A stretch of 64,000 nucleotides of DNA, from positions 558,001 through 622,000 of the forward strand of contig NZ_JAIOAA010000003.1 in NCBI RefSeq assembly GCF_019890675.1. Reading direction: 5' to 3'. The first letter of the stretch is position 1, and every line of letters starts with the position of its first letter. Below the pieces are notes generated by a model. The model had not been told where the DNA came from and made no database searches. It saw only the letters and a list, made by a program, of their open reading frames with translations. The DNA is from Micromonospora sp. PLK6-60 (lineage in GTDB: Bacteria; Actinomycetota; Actinomycetes; Mycobacteriales; Micromonosporaceae). The translations under genes and the position numbers were made by a program. This document shows positions 27,878 to 35,568 of the stretch, one piece after another.

Positions 27878-27930
27878 GGAAGGGCCCCCTGTTAACGCAT
27901 TTTGTATAGCAGGGGGCCCCTGTTAACACC
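27872..27930. repeat. 59-bp dispersed element, copy 3 (supplies two stop codons)
   Basis: It lies between convergent genes. The left end GTGTAAGG contains the TAA stop of the S9 peptidase (27875-27877). The right end, read on the minus strand as GGTGTTAAC, contains the TAA stop of the PLP enzyme (27923-27925). Both genes therefore end inside the element. Confidence 0.92.
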
Positions 27931-28876
27931 CCGGGGCGTTGAGCGCCGAGGCCAGCACCGCCGGCTCGACGTTGCCACCGGAGACCACCGCGACCGTACG
28001 TCCCGGCGGCAGCTCCCCCGCGTGGAACAACCGGGCGGCCAGCGCCACCGCGCCACTCGGCTCGGCCACCAGCCGTGCCTCGCGGGCCAACCGACCCATC
28101 GCCGCGGCGATCTCCTCCTCGCCGACGGTGACGATGCGGTCGAGCCGTTCCCGCAGGTGGGCGAGGGTGAGCTCGGACAGGTTGGTGCGCAGCCCGTCGG
28201 CGCTGGTCCGGTAGGTCCGCGCCACGTCCCAGACCACCACCTCGCCGGCGGCCAGCGACTCGCGGGCATCGGCGGCCAGCGCCGGCTCCACCCCGATCAC
28301 CACCGCCGACGGGCGCAGGGCGGCGACCGCCGTGGCCACCCCGGAGGAGAGGCCGCCGCCACCGACCGGCACCAGCACCACGTCCACGTCCGGCAGGTCC
28401 GCGACGATCTCCAGCCCCACCGTCCCCTGCCCGGCGATGATCCGCCGGTCGTCGAAGGGCGGCACCAGCGTCGCCCCGGTCGCCGCGACGACCCGCTCCG
28501 CCTCGGCCAGTCGCCGGGCCGGCGGCACCAGCCGTACCTCGGCGCCCAGCGCCCGCATCCGGTCCACCTTGACCCGCGGCGCGCCCTCCGGCACCACCAC
28601 CGTGCACGGCACGCCGAAGGTCCGGGCCGCGTACGCCAGGGCCTGGCCGTGGTTGCCCGAGGAGTGGGTGACCACGCCCCGGGACCGGGCCGCCGGGTCG
28701 AGCCGGGCCACCGCGTGGGTCGCGCCGCGCAACTTGAACGACCCCACCGGTTGCAGGCTCTCCGGCTTGAGCCACAGGCCGTCGTCCCACGGCGCCGGCA
28801 CGAGCGGGGTACGCACCACCGCGCCGGCGAGGTCGGCGGCGGCGGCTCGGACGTCGGCGATCGAGACCAGCTCCAT
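27923..28876 (-). CDS. PLP-dependent threonine/serine ammonia-lyase-like enzyme
   Basis: 317 residues of the fold-type II PLP family. The PLP lysine is in PVGSFKLRGATHAVARL, the substrate loop is SSGNHGQALAYAAR and the phosphate-binding loop is VPVGGGGLSSGVA. Family members deaminate threonine or serine, or racemise serine; there is no C-terminal ACT domain, so a catabolic dehydratase or racemase is more likely than biosynthetic IlvA. The start is 28876 (MELVSIADVRAAAADL). The last two residues (GC) and the stop are encoded by the 59-bp element. Confidence 0.87.
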   Translation of the reverse strand: MELVSIADVRAAAADLAGAVVRTPLVPAPWDDGLWLKPESLQPVGSFKLRGATHAVARLDPAARSRGVVTHSSGNHGQALAYAARTFGVPCTVVVPEGAPRVKVDRMRALGAEVRLVPPARRLAEAERVVAATGATLVPPFDDRRIIAGQGTVGLEIVADLPDVDVVLVPVGGGGLSSGVATAVAALRPSAVVIGVEPALAADARESLAAGEVVVWDVARTYRTSADGLRTNLSELTLAHLRERLDRIVTVGEEEIAAAMGRLAREARLVAEPSGAVALAARLFHAGELPPGRTVAVVSGGNVEPAVLASALNAPGC

Positions 28877-28961
28877 CGGCCCATCCTGCCCCGCCCGACC
28901 CCGGTCGGCCCGTCCCGGTCGGCCCGTCCCGGTCGGTGCGGGGCGGGCGACGTCTCGGGCC

Positions 28962-29111
28962 GGGCGGGCAGCGCACGGGCGGACAACGCACGGGCGGACA
29001 ACGCACGGGCGGACAACGCACGGGCGGACAGCACTCGGGCGGACAACGCACGGGCGGACAACGCACGGGCGGACAGCACTCGGGCGGACAACGCACGGGC
29101 GGGCAGCACTC
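28962..29111. repeat. 15-bp minisatellite, ten units
   Basis: Ten tandem units of GGGCGGACAACGCAC or the variant GGGCGGACAGCACTC lie in the 338-bp gap between the PLP enzyme and the small membrane protein. The order is A'-A-A-A-B-A-A-B-A-B'. The regular higher-order pattern points to slippage or recombination. No gene is supported in this gap. Confidence 0.92.
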
Positions 29112-29167
29112 GATCCTGGAAAGAGTGGCCTTCGCGAGGCCCGAAGGGGCCTATTTCCTGGATCGAG
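29109..29167. repeat. Long hairpin next to the minisatellite
   Basis: Arms CTCGATCCTGGAAA and TTTCCTGGATCGAG (14 bases, one mismatch) enclose a second stem made of GGCCTTCG and CGAAGGGGCC. It starts in the last minisatellite unit and ends 36 bases before the -10 of the small membrane protein gene. Confidence 0.7.
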
Positions 29168-29202
29168 CACGATCTTGCCGGGGCGGCGCACGAGCTGGCA
29201 CC

Positions 29203-29208
29203 TAGACT
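29203..29208 (+). promoter_or_regulatory. -10 element of a leaderless promoter
   Basis: TAGACT, six bases before the GTG start of the 59-residue membrane protein. Confidence 0.6.
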
Positions 29209-29214
29209 GCCCGG

Positions 29215-29394
29215 GTGAGCGACGCCGGCGACGAGGAGCGGGCCGAGGCACCCGTACCCCCGACCGGAGCGGCCCGGCGCGGGCCCGCCTGGGTGATCCT
29301 CGCGATTGTCGCCGCCGCCCTGCTGGTCTGCTGCTGCTCCGCCGTCATCGGGCTGGCGGTCTCGTGGTCGGCCGGCCTCTTCCACCCCGGCTGA
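29215..29394 (+). CDS. Small single-span membrane protein with CCC motif
   Basis: 59 residues: an acidic start (VSDAGDEERAEAP), a Pro/Arg linker, then one hydrophobic helix from WVILAIVAAALL through LVCCCSAVIGLAVSW, and a short end. Three adjacent cysteines in the helix suggest palmitoyl-like modification or metal or disulphide interaction, but no family is recognised. Support for coding is the clean helix and the TAGACT-N6-GTG promoter. It ends 11 bases before copy 4 of the 59-bp element. Confidence 0.65.
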   Translation: MSDAGDEERAEAPVPPTGAARRGPAWVILAIVAAALLVCCCSAVIGLAVSWSAGLFHPG

Positions 29395-29405
29395 GCCGAC
29401 GCCGA

Positions 29406-29464
29406 GGTGTTAAGAGGGGGCCCCTGCTATACCGAATGCGTTAACAGGGGGCCCCTCCTTACCC
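29406..29464. repeat. 59-bp dispersed element, copy 4
   Basis: It lies between convergent genes. Its right end, read on the minus strand as GGGTAAGGAGGGG, supplies the TAA stop (29459-29461) of the deacetylase-glycosyltransferase. The first unit is slightly diverged (TTAAGAGGG for TTAACAGGG). Confidence 0.9.
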
Positions 29465-31564
29465 CCGGACCAGGGCGGCGGCCTCACCGGTGCGGACCAT
29501 CCGCTGCCAGCGCAACCGGTTCCCGATCACCGCGGTGACCACCGACTGCACCACCACGAGGTACATCACCTGGCGGTAGACGACCTGCTGGAACGGCAGC
29601 GTCCAGAGCGGACCGAGGCGTTCCCGGTCCAGCCGCAGCGCGTACGCGGCGGTGCCGCCCTGGAGCAGAAGCAGGCCCAGCCACGCCAGCACCAGCTTCG
29701 ACCAGGGCAGGAAGATCAGGCCGTACAGGGCGAACACGTCCACGGCCGGCGCGGCCAGCGGCAACACGATCTGGAACAGCGTCAGGTACGGCAGGCCGCG
29801 CCGGCCCAGCTTGCCGCCACCGCCCGCCTCCCGGAGCGAGTGGCGGTGCTTCCACATCGCCTGCAAGGTGCCGTAGCACCAGCGGTAGCGCTGCCGCCAG
29901 AGCTGGCGCAGCGAGGAGGGGGCCTCCGTCCAGGCGATCGCCCGCTCCTCGTACGTCACCCGCCACCCGGCCCGGAGCACCTTCATCGTCAGGTCGGTGT
30001 CCTCGGCGAGGGTGTCCGACGGGACCCCGCCGACATCGAGCAGCACGCGGCGGCGGAATGCCCCGATCGCGCCGGGGATGGTGGGCATGCACCGCAGCAC
30101 GTCGTACATCCGGCGGTCGAGGTTGAAGCCGATCACGTACTCCAGGTGCTGCCAGCGACCGAGCAGCCGCCGCCGGTTCGCCACCTTGGTGTTGCCGGAG
30201 ATCGCGCCCACCCGCGGGTCGGCGAAGCCCTGCACCAGGTGGTGGATGGTGTCCGGCTGGAACACGGTGTCGCCGTCCACCAGCACCAGCAGCTCGGCCC
30301 GGGCCGCCCGGATGCCGGTGTTCAGCGCGGCCGGCTTGCCGGCGTTGGCCTGCCGGATGACCCGCACCCCGCGCAGCCGCAGCCGTGCCACGATGTCGGC
30401 GGTGCCGTCGCTGGACCCGTCGTCCACCACGATGACCTCCAGCGCCGGGTACGCGCTGGCCACCAGGGACCGTACGGTCGCGGCGATGTTCGCCGCCTCG
30501 TTGTACGCCGGCACGATCACCGACACCGGGACGCTCACCGCCGGGCCGGGGCGCCGGGTCCGGCGTACCCGGCGGACGTGCAGCTGGGCGCAGACCACCT
30601 GCACCGCGAGCCGGGCCAGGCCGAGCGCCAGCGCCACGCCGAGCAGGGCGTTCATCGCGGCGGCCAGCCACCCGGCGCCGAGCTGCGCCCCGCGCAACGC
30701 GGCCCCGCTCAGCGTCGTGGTGAGCCCGGCCGACACCGTCGACCCGGGGGCGGCGATCGCCTCCGACACGGTGGTGAAGCGGTAGCCCGTCTTGGTCAGC
30801 CGGGGCAGCAGCTGGTCGAGCGCGGCCACCGTCTGGCTCCGGTCGCCGCCGCCGTCGTGCATCAGGACCACCGCGCCCCGGCCGCCCTGCGGGGTGGCGG
30901 AACGCAGGATCGCCGGCACCCCGGGGCGCTGCCAGTCCTTCGTGTCCCGGTCGGCGAGCACGGCCACGTGGCCGCTGCCCGCGGCGGCGCGCAACACGTC
31001 GTACTGCCGGCCGGTCAGCGACCGGGTGGTGGAGGTGAACGGCGGCCGCAGCAGGGTCACCTCCCGCCCGGTGGCGGCGGCGATCGCCTTGCGGGTCAGC
31101 GACAGCTCCAACTCGGTCCGCCAGGCCGAGGCGGCGCTCAGGTCGGCATGGGTGAAGGAGTGGGAGCCGATCTCGTGGCCCTCGGCGAGGATCCGCCGGG
31201 CCAGCTCCGGATGTTCGTTGACCCGGGCGCCGACCAGGAAGAAGGTGGCGTGCGCGCGGTGCCGGCGTAGCACGTCGAGGACCTGGGGCGTCCAGCGTGG
31301 GTCCGGCCCGTCGTCGAAGGTCAGCGCCACCGTCCGGTCCGGCACCGAGCGGACCAGCGGCTTGGTCTGGTCCAGCCGGAGCACCGGGCCACCACCGGTG
31401 ACCTGCCGCGGGGCCGGCGAGGAGGCCGCGGCGGACGGGCCCGAGCCGCCGGCGACGCCGGTCACCATCGCGTTCAGGCTGAGCGCGGCGAGCAGGACGG
31501 CCAGGCCGAGCAGGAGCAGGAGCCAGTGTGCCCGGGGATCGCGTCGGGCGGCGTGCAGCGCCAT
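29459..31564 (-). CDS. Polysaccharide deacetylase - family 2 glycosyltransferase fusion
   Basis: 701 residues. An N-terminal membrane helix (LLLLLGLAVLLAALSL) leads to an extracytoplasmic NodB domain at about 75-270 (TFDDGPDPRWTPQVLDVL, GSHSFTHADLSA, LRPPFT). A second helix near 300 precedes a GT2 domain (VSVIVPAYNEAAN, VIVVDDGSSDGT, LVDGDTVF, LAEDTDLT, QRYRWCYGT), and C-terminal helices follow. The layout matches hyaluronan/chitin-synthase-like enzymes that polymerise and export an N-acetylhexosamine polymer and deacetylate it outside. The exact polymer is unknown. It lies two bases downstream of the 31567 gene and is probably in its operon. Confidence 0.9.
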   Translation of the reverse strand: MALHAARRDPRAHWLLLLLGLAVLLAALSLNAMVTGVAGGSGPSAAASSPAPRQVTGGGPVLRLDQTKPLVRSVPDRTVALTFDDGPDPRWTPQVLDVLRRHRAHATFFLVGARVNEHPELARRILAEGHEIGSHSFTHADLSAASAWRTELELSLTRKAIAAATGREVTLLRPPFTSTTRSLTGRQYDVLRAAAGSGHVAVLADRDTKDWQRPGVPAILRSATPQGGRGAVVLMHDGGGDRSQTVAALDQLLPRLTKTGYRFTTVSEAIAAPGSTVSAGLTTTLSGAALRGAQLGAGWLAAAMNALLGVALALGLARLAVQVVCAQLHVRRVRRTRRPGPAVSVPVSVIVPAYNEAANIAATVRSLVASAYPALEVIVVDDGSSDGTADIVARLRLRGVRVIRQANAGKPAALNTGIRAARAELLVLVDGDTVFQPDTIHHLVQGFADPRVGAISGNTKVANRRRLLGRWQHLEYVIGFNLDRRMYDVLRCMPTIPGAIGAFRRRVLLDVGGVPSDTLAEDTDLTMKVLRAGWRVTYEERAIAWTEAPSSLRQLWRQRYRWCYGTLQAMWKHRHSLREAGGGGKLGRRGLPYLTLFQIVLPLAAPAVDVFALYGLIFLPWSKLVLAWLGLLLLQGGTAAYALRLDRERLGPLWTLPFQQVVYRQVMYLVVVQSVVTAVIGNRLRWQRMVRTGEAAALVRG

Positions 31565-31566
31565 CG

Positions 31567-32022
31567 TCAGGGCTTGCCCGGGGACTTGCTCGGCCGGGTG
31601 CTGTTCCTCCGCTCCACACCCTGGCCACGGTGGGTGGGCTGGGGAGTCGGCGTGACGGTGGTGCCGGACGGTTGTCCGGTGGCGGTCGGCGACGGGCGGG
31701 TGGCCGTCGGCGCGGCGCTGGTCACCGGCGCGGCCGTGCTGGTCACCGCGGACGGGAGGGGGCGCCGGCTGGGCGGCTGGGCAGCCTCGTCCAGGCGGTC
31801 GCCGACGCCGGCCTTGATCGGGGACTGCCCCTTGCCCGGGTCGGACCAGCCGGGCAGGGACACCGCCGAGTCCCAGAAGAGCCCGGCGGCGATCAGCCCC
31901 ACGCTGGTGAGCAGGCCGAGACCAAGAACAGTCCCGGCGATCATGGTGAGCCGGCGACGCCGGCCGGTTCGGTCGACGAAGACCGGCGGCGCACCGCCCG
32001 GCTGGTTCCGCATCTGGTGCAC
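31567..32022 (-). CDS. Membrane-anchored Thr/Pro-rich hypothetical protein
   Basis: 151 residues from a GTG at 32022, or three residues shorter from the ATG at 32013. A short basic cytoplasmic part is followed by one helix (TMIAGTVLGLGLLTSVGLIA) and an outside segment ending in a long Thr/Ser/Pro tail. No domain is recognised. The stop is two bases from the start of the deacetylase-glycosyltransferase, so it is probably an accessory of that polymer system. Confidence 0.7.
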   Translation of the reverse strand: MHQMRNQPGGAPPVFVDRTGRRRRLTMIAGTVLGLGLLTSVGLIAAGLFWDSAVSLPGWSDPGKGQSPIKAGVGDRLDEAAQPPSRRPLPSAVTSTAAPVTSAAPTATRPSPTATGQPSGTTVTPTPQPTHRGQGVERRNSTRPSKSPGKP

Positions 32023-32159
32023 TCCCGCTGTCGCGCTGGGCGGGGGCGCTCCGCCTCCGCCGCCGGGCCCGCCGGGCGGGCCCTCGCAGGCAACAGCGTG
32101 CCGGCCGTCGGCAGCGTTACGCCCAGATCCGTCCCCGTCCGCTCGTCCAGCAGGTCCGG

Positions 32160-32470
32160 CGGTGGCCGGGGCGAGGCGGGATCGCAGCAGGTCGGCCGGT
32201 GACCGGGGCCCAGGCGGGAGCGCGGTGACCGGGCCCAGGCGGGACCGCGGCAGATCCGGCGGTGACCGGCCTCAGGCGGGACGGCGGCAGGTTCGGCGGT
32301 GACCGCCAGGCGGACCTCGGCAGGTCAGGCGGTGACCGGGCCCCAGGCGGGGGCGCGGCAGATCCGGCGGCGACCGGGATCCAGCCGGGACCACGGCAGG
32401 TTCGGCGGCGACCGCCAGGCGGACCTCGGCAGGTCAGGCGGTCGCCGGGGTCCAGGCGGGGTCGCGGCCG
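32160..32470. repeat. Degenerate minisatellite around GGTGACCG/CAGGCGGGA
   Basis: The 411-bp gap 32023-32433 holds no gene. From about 32160 it is filled with imperfect units built from GGTGACCGGG, CCAGGCGGGA and CGGCAGATCCGGC. One 48-base segment is repeated with a single difference at 32286-32333 and 32395-32442. The array continues past the stop of the DinB-like gene (32434) and encodes its last residues (RDPAWTPATA). Confidence 0.75.
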
Positions 32471-33009
32471 GTCCGGCCGAGCAGGCGGTCCAGGTCGGTG
32501 GCGCCGGCGTCGGTGGGCACCGGCGCGCCGAACGCGCCCATCCGCTGCCCCATCTCGCCCATCCGGTCCATGAAGCCGTGCCCGGTCGCGACCACGCCCG
32601 CCGGGGCGTCCATCCGCTGACCGGTGGCCCGGGCCAGGTCCCAGCCGTGCACGGTGAGGTCCACCAGCAACATGTCGCCGACGGTGACCTGCGGCAGGCC
32701 CATCCCCGGGGAGTCACCCTCCAGGGCCGCCGGATCCGACCACGCCTCGATCACCCGGTCCACCTCGATCGCGAACCGGTCCCGCCAGCCCTCGGTCAGG
32801 TGGTCCTCCTTGCCGGACCAGTCGGCCGCCTCCCGGCGGGCCAGGCCCTGGAAGTTCACCGCCACGTCGTACAGGTGGTTCAGCAGATCCCGCACGGTGT
32901 AGTCCGGGCACGGCGTGGGAAGGCCGAGCTGGTCGTCGGTGACACCCCGGACCACGGCCACCGTCCGTGGTGCGATCTCGGTAAGCAGCTCACTAGTCTT
33001 CGTGCTCAT
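32434..33009 (-). CDS. DinB-like TIGR03086-type metal-binding protein
   Basis: 191 residues from the ATG at 33009. The four-helix bundle of the DinB / mycothiol-dependent isomerase superfamily is indicated by VVRGVTDDQLGLPTPCPDYT, DLLNHLYDVAVNFQGLA and DLTVHGWDLARATGQRM, which carry the metal-ligand histidines. Members often bind zinc or nickel and use mycothiol, but this subgroup has no proven reaction. The C-terminal end is made of minisatellite sequence. It is divergent from an AraC-type regulator 32 bases away, probably functionally linked. Confidence 0.82.
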   Translation of the reverse strand: MSTKTSELLTEIAPRTVAVVRGVTDDQLGLPTPCPDYTVRDLLNHLYDVAVNFQGLARREAADWSGKEDHLTEGWRDRFAIEVDRVIEAWSDPAALEGDSPGMGLPQVTVGDMLLVDLTVHGWDLARATGQRMDAPAGVVATGHGFMDRMGEMGQRMGAFGAPVPTDAGATDLDRLLGRTGRDPAWTPATA

Positions 33010-33040
33010 AGGGCCAGCGTACGAAGGTGGTCTTGAACAA

Positions 33041-33838
33041 ATGCGACAACGACCGCGTGGTGACGATCGGGGCATTCTCGACCCCGCCGGGCTGCGGCGC
33101 CGGGTCCGGTTCCGGCGGCGACTGCCGGCGGCGGCGCTGCGACCGTACGTGGAGCACTACTGGCTGATCGACTGGGCGCTGACCGAGCCGCACGAGCAGC
33201 GGCTGGTGCCGCACCCGGCGGTGAACGTGGTGTTCCACGGCAACGACGACGCGCCGGAGACCGCCGAGGTCTCCGGCGTCGCCACCCAGCTCTTCTCGAT
33301 CACGTTGGACGGGGTGGGACGGGCCACCGGCGTGCAGTTCCGCCCGGGCGGGTTCCGGCCGTTCTGGCGGCGGCCGGTCGCCGAGCTGACCGGGCACCGG
33401 CGGCCGCTCGCCACCCTCGGGCTCCCCGTCCCACCCGGCCGGCTCGGCGCGGGCACCGACGACGAGCGCTGCCGCCGCCTGGACGACCTGCTGGCCGGCT
33501 GGTCACCGGCCCCCGACCCGGTGACCGCCGAGGTGGTCGCGCTGGCCGAGGAGATCCGCACCGACCGGGAGGTGCTGCGGGTCGACGACCTCGCCCGGCG
33601 GCACGGGCTCTCCACCCGGCAGCTGCAACGTCTCTTCCTGGAGCACGTCGGGATCGGTCCGAAGTGGGTGATCCGCCGCTACCGGCTCCAGGAGGCGATC
33701 GAGCGGGCCGCCGCCGGGCCGCTCGACTGGGCCGCCCTCGCCGCCGACCTGGGCTACGCCGACCAGGCCCACCTGGCTCGGGAGTTCCGCTCGGTCACCG
33801 GCGTCTCCCCGACGGCGTACGCCCGGTCGCTGACCTGA
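33041..33838 (+). CDS. AraC family transcriptional regulator
   Basis: 265 residues from the ATG at 33041. An N-terminal sensing domain of the DUF6597 type (RPYVEHYWLIDW, PHPAVNVVFHG, GVQFRPGGFRPFW) precedes two helix-turn-helix motifs at about 175-262 (VDDLARRHGLSTRQLQRLFL and AALAADLGYADQAHLAREFR, ending VTGVSPTAYARS). The upstream in-frame extension is rejected because it overlaps the divergent gene. It probably controls the DinB-like gene, an arrangement often seen for this pair. Confidence 0.87.
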   Translation: MRQRPRGDDRGILDPAGLRRRVRFRRRLPAAALRPYVEHYWLIDWALTEPHEQRLVPHPAVNVVFHGNDDAPETAEVSGVATQLFSITLDGVGRATGVQFRPGGFRPFWRRPVAELTGHRRPLATLGLPVPPGRLGAGTDDERCRRLDDLLAGWSPAPDPVTAEVVALAEEIRTDREVLRVDDLARRHGLSTRQLQRLFLEHVGIGPKWVIRRYRLQEAIERAAAGPLDWAALAADLGYADQAHLAREFRSVTGVSPTAYARSLT

Positions 33839-33868
33839 CGGGCGGCTGCCCGGCCCCTGGGCTGAGGG

Positions 33869-33968
33869 GCGGGTGCCCGGTCGCTGCCGGACGGCGGGTG
33901 CCTGGTCGCTGCCGGACGGCGGGTGCCTGGTCGCTGCCGGACGGCGGGTGCCTGGTCGCTGCCGGACG
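33869..33968. repeat. 25-bp minisatellite, four units
   Basis: Four units of GCGGGTGCCTGGTCGCTGCCGGACG, the first with one C for T, begin shortly after the AraC gene and end on the first base of copy 5 of the 59-bp element. Confidence 0.92.
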
Positions 33969-34026
33969 GCGTTAACAGGGGGCCCCGCCTATACAGAATG
34001 CGTTAACAGGGGGCCCCTCCTTACAC
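33968..34026. repeat. 59-bp dispersed element, copy 5
   Basis: It directly abuts the 25-bp minisatellite. Its right end, read on the minus strand as GTGTAAGGAGGGG, supplies the final Val codon and TAA stop (34021-34023) of the receiver-phosphatase gene, the same junction as in copy 3. Confidence 0.92.
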
Positions 34027-35568
34027 CCGGCGCAGGGCGACCACCGCGACGTCGTCGTGGATCTGCGGCGGCGCCAGCTCCACCAGCAGCCGTTCGCAGA
34101 ACCGGTCCAGGTCGTCGTCGACCCGCTCGGCGCAGGTGGCCAGCGCGGCCAGGCCCTCGTCGATGGTGGCGTCCCGCCGTTCGATCAGCCCGTCGGTGTA
34201 GAGCACCAGCGTCGCGCCGGCCGGCAGCACGAACTCCAGGTCGGCCGGCCGGTCGGCGCGGACCCCGAGCAGCGGGGCGTAGTGCTGCACGAACTCGGTC
34301 CGGCCGTCGACGCTGATCAGCGCGGGCAGGTGACCGGCGCTGGCCAGCCGCACCCGGCCGGACGGCGGGTGCATCAGCAGCACGCAGATGGTCGCCAACT
34401 CGTTGGGGAGCAGGGTACGCATCAGCTCGTTTACCCGCTCCAGGATCATCCCCGGCTGGTGCCCCTCCACCGCGTACGCCCGGACGGCGTGCCGCAGCTC
34501 GGCCATCACGGTCGCCGCGTGCAGCGAGTGGCCGGCCACGTCGCCGATCGCCATCAGCAGGTGCCCGTCGAGCATCACCAGCTCGTAGAAGTCGCCACCC
34601 ACCTCAGTCTGCGCGCTCGCCGGCTCGTAGCGCACCGCGAGGTCCAGCCCGGCGATCTCCGGGATCCGCCGGGGCAGCAGGCTGCGTTGCAGGGTGACCG
34701 CGATCCGGTGCTCCTCGTCGAAGGAGCGCTGCGCCTCCACCGCCGAGGCCACCGCCTGGGCGAGCTGGACCAGCACCGGGGTGCGCCGGGTCTGGGTCTG
34801 CGAGGGCACCACCACGTACAGCGGCGCCCGGTCCTCCCGCAGCCGGGCGGCGGCCACGGTCACCGTGTCCCCGGCCGGCCAGTCGACCAGCCCCCAGTTG
34901 CCGGGCTGGTCGACGCGGACGGTGGGGCCGGTCGGCACCCCGGTGTCGTCGACGATCCACTCGACGATCCGGGCCGGCTCCCCCGGGCCGTCGGCCACCC
35001 CGGCGATGCAGTCGCCGTCGAAGGTCTCCGCCACCACCGCGGCCGGCGCCTTGAAGATCTGCGCGGCACCGGCGGCGGCGGCCTCCAGCAGCCGGGCGAA
35101 GTTCGGTGCCGAGTGCACCGCCACGGTGGTGTCGGCCAGGCCGGTCAGCCGTTCGGCGAGCCACTCGGCCCGCTGCCGGGCCTGGTAGTAACGCAGCACC
35201 GCGTGCGCGGTGGCGACCAGTTCCTCCGGCTCGATCGGCTCGGCGAGGTACGCGTCCGCGCCCCGGGTCAGTCCCTGCGCCCGGTCCACCACGTCCACCG
35301 CGTGCGCGGAGACGTGGATCACCGGGATGGCGGGGTGGGCGATCTTGATCCGCTCACAGACCTCGAAGCCGCTCAGGTCCGGCAGCCGCACGTCGAGCAC
35401 CACCAGGTCGACGGGCTCCTGGTCGACCCGTGCCAGCGCGGCGCCGCCCGTCTCCGCCTCGACCACCCGGAAGCCGGCCCGGGTGAGCCAGCTGACCAGC
35501 AGGTAGCGCTTGGTGCGGCTGTCGTCGACGACCAGCACGGTGCCGCCGGTGGAGACCTCCTGCGTCAT
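34021..35568 (-). CDS. rsbU-like: Receiver - GAF-like - SpoIIE/RsbU phosphatase
   Basis: 515 residues. A receiver domain at about 10-125 has phospho-acceptor Asp59 (LVVLDVRLPDLSGFE); the usual Lys region reads YLAEPIEPEE, so that lysine is replaced. A linker/GAF-like region follows, then a SpoIIE-type PP2C domain at about 300-515 (EVGGDFYELVMLDG, MAIGDVAGHS, LVLYTDGLIERRD). It is the last gene of the six-gene stressosome operon and overlaps the kinase gene (ATGA). It is probably the output phosphatase that dephosphorylates an RsbV-type STAS protein such as the one at 39787, with activity set by phosphorylation or stressosome contact. Confidence 0.9.
   Translation of the reverse strand: MTQEVSTGGTVLVVDDSRTKRYLLVSWLTRAGFRVVEAETGGAALARVDQEPVDLVVLDVRLPDLSGFEVCERIKIAHPAIPVIHVSAHAVDVVDRAQGLTRGADAYLAEPIEPEELVATAHAVLRYYQARQRAEWLAERLTGLADTTVAVHSAPNFARLLEAAAAGAAQIFKAPAAVVAETFDGDCIAGVADGPGEPARIVEWIVDDTGVPTGPTVRVDQPGNWGLVDWPAGDTVTVAAARLREDRAPLYVVVPSQTQTRRTPVLVQLAQAVASAVEAQRSFDEEHRIAVTLQRSLLPRRIPEIAGLDLAVRYEPASAQTEVGGDFYELVMLDGHLLMAIGDVAGHSLHAATVMAELRHAVRAYAVEGHQPGMILERVNELMRTLLPNELATICVLLMHPPSGRVRLASAGHLPALISVDGRTEFVQHYAPLLGVRADRPADLEFVLPAGATLVLYTDGLIERRDATIDEGLAALATCAERVDDDLDRFCERLLVELAPPQIHDDVAVVALRRV

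Noticed and set aside
28962..29111. CRISPR-like array
   Set aside because: Units are directly adjacent 15-mers without spacers and there are no cas genes in the window.
28936..29205. 89-residue frame with GGQRT repeats across the minisatellite
   Set aside because: It arises only because the 15-bp unit keeps any frame open; no ribosome site and no conserved flank.
32915..33040. Upstream extension of the AraC-type gene to 32915
   Set aside because: It would overlap the divergent DinB-like gene and add 42 residues unlike the family; ATG 33041 is preferred.
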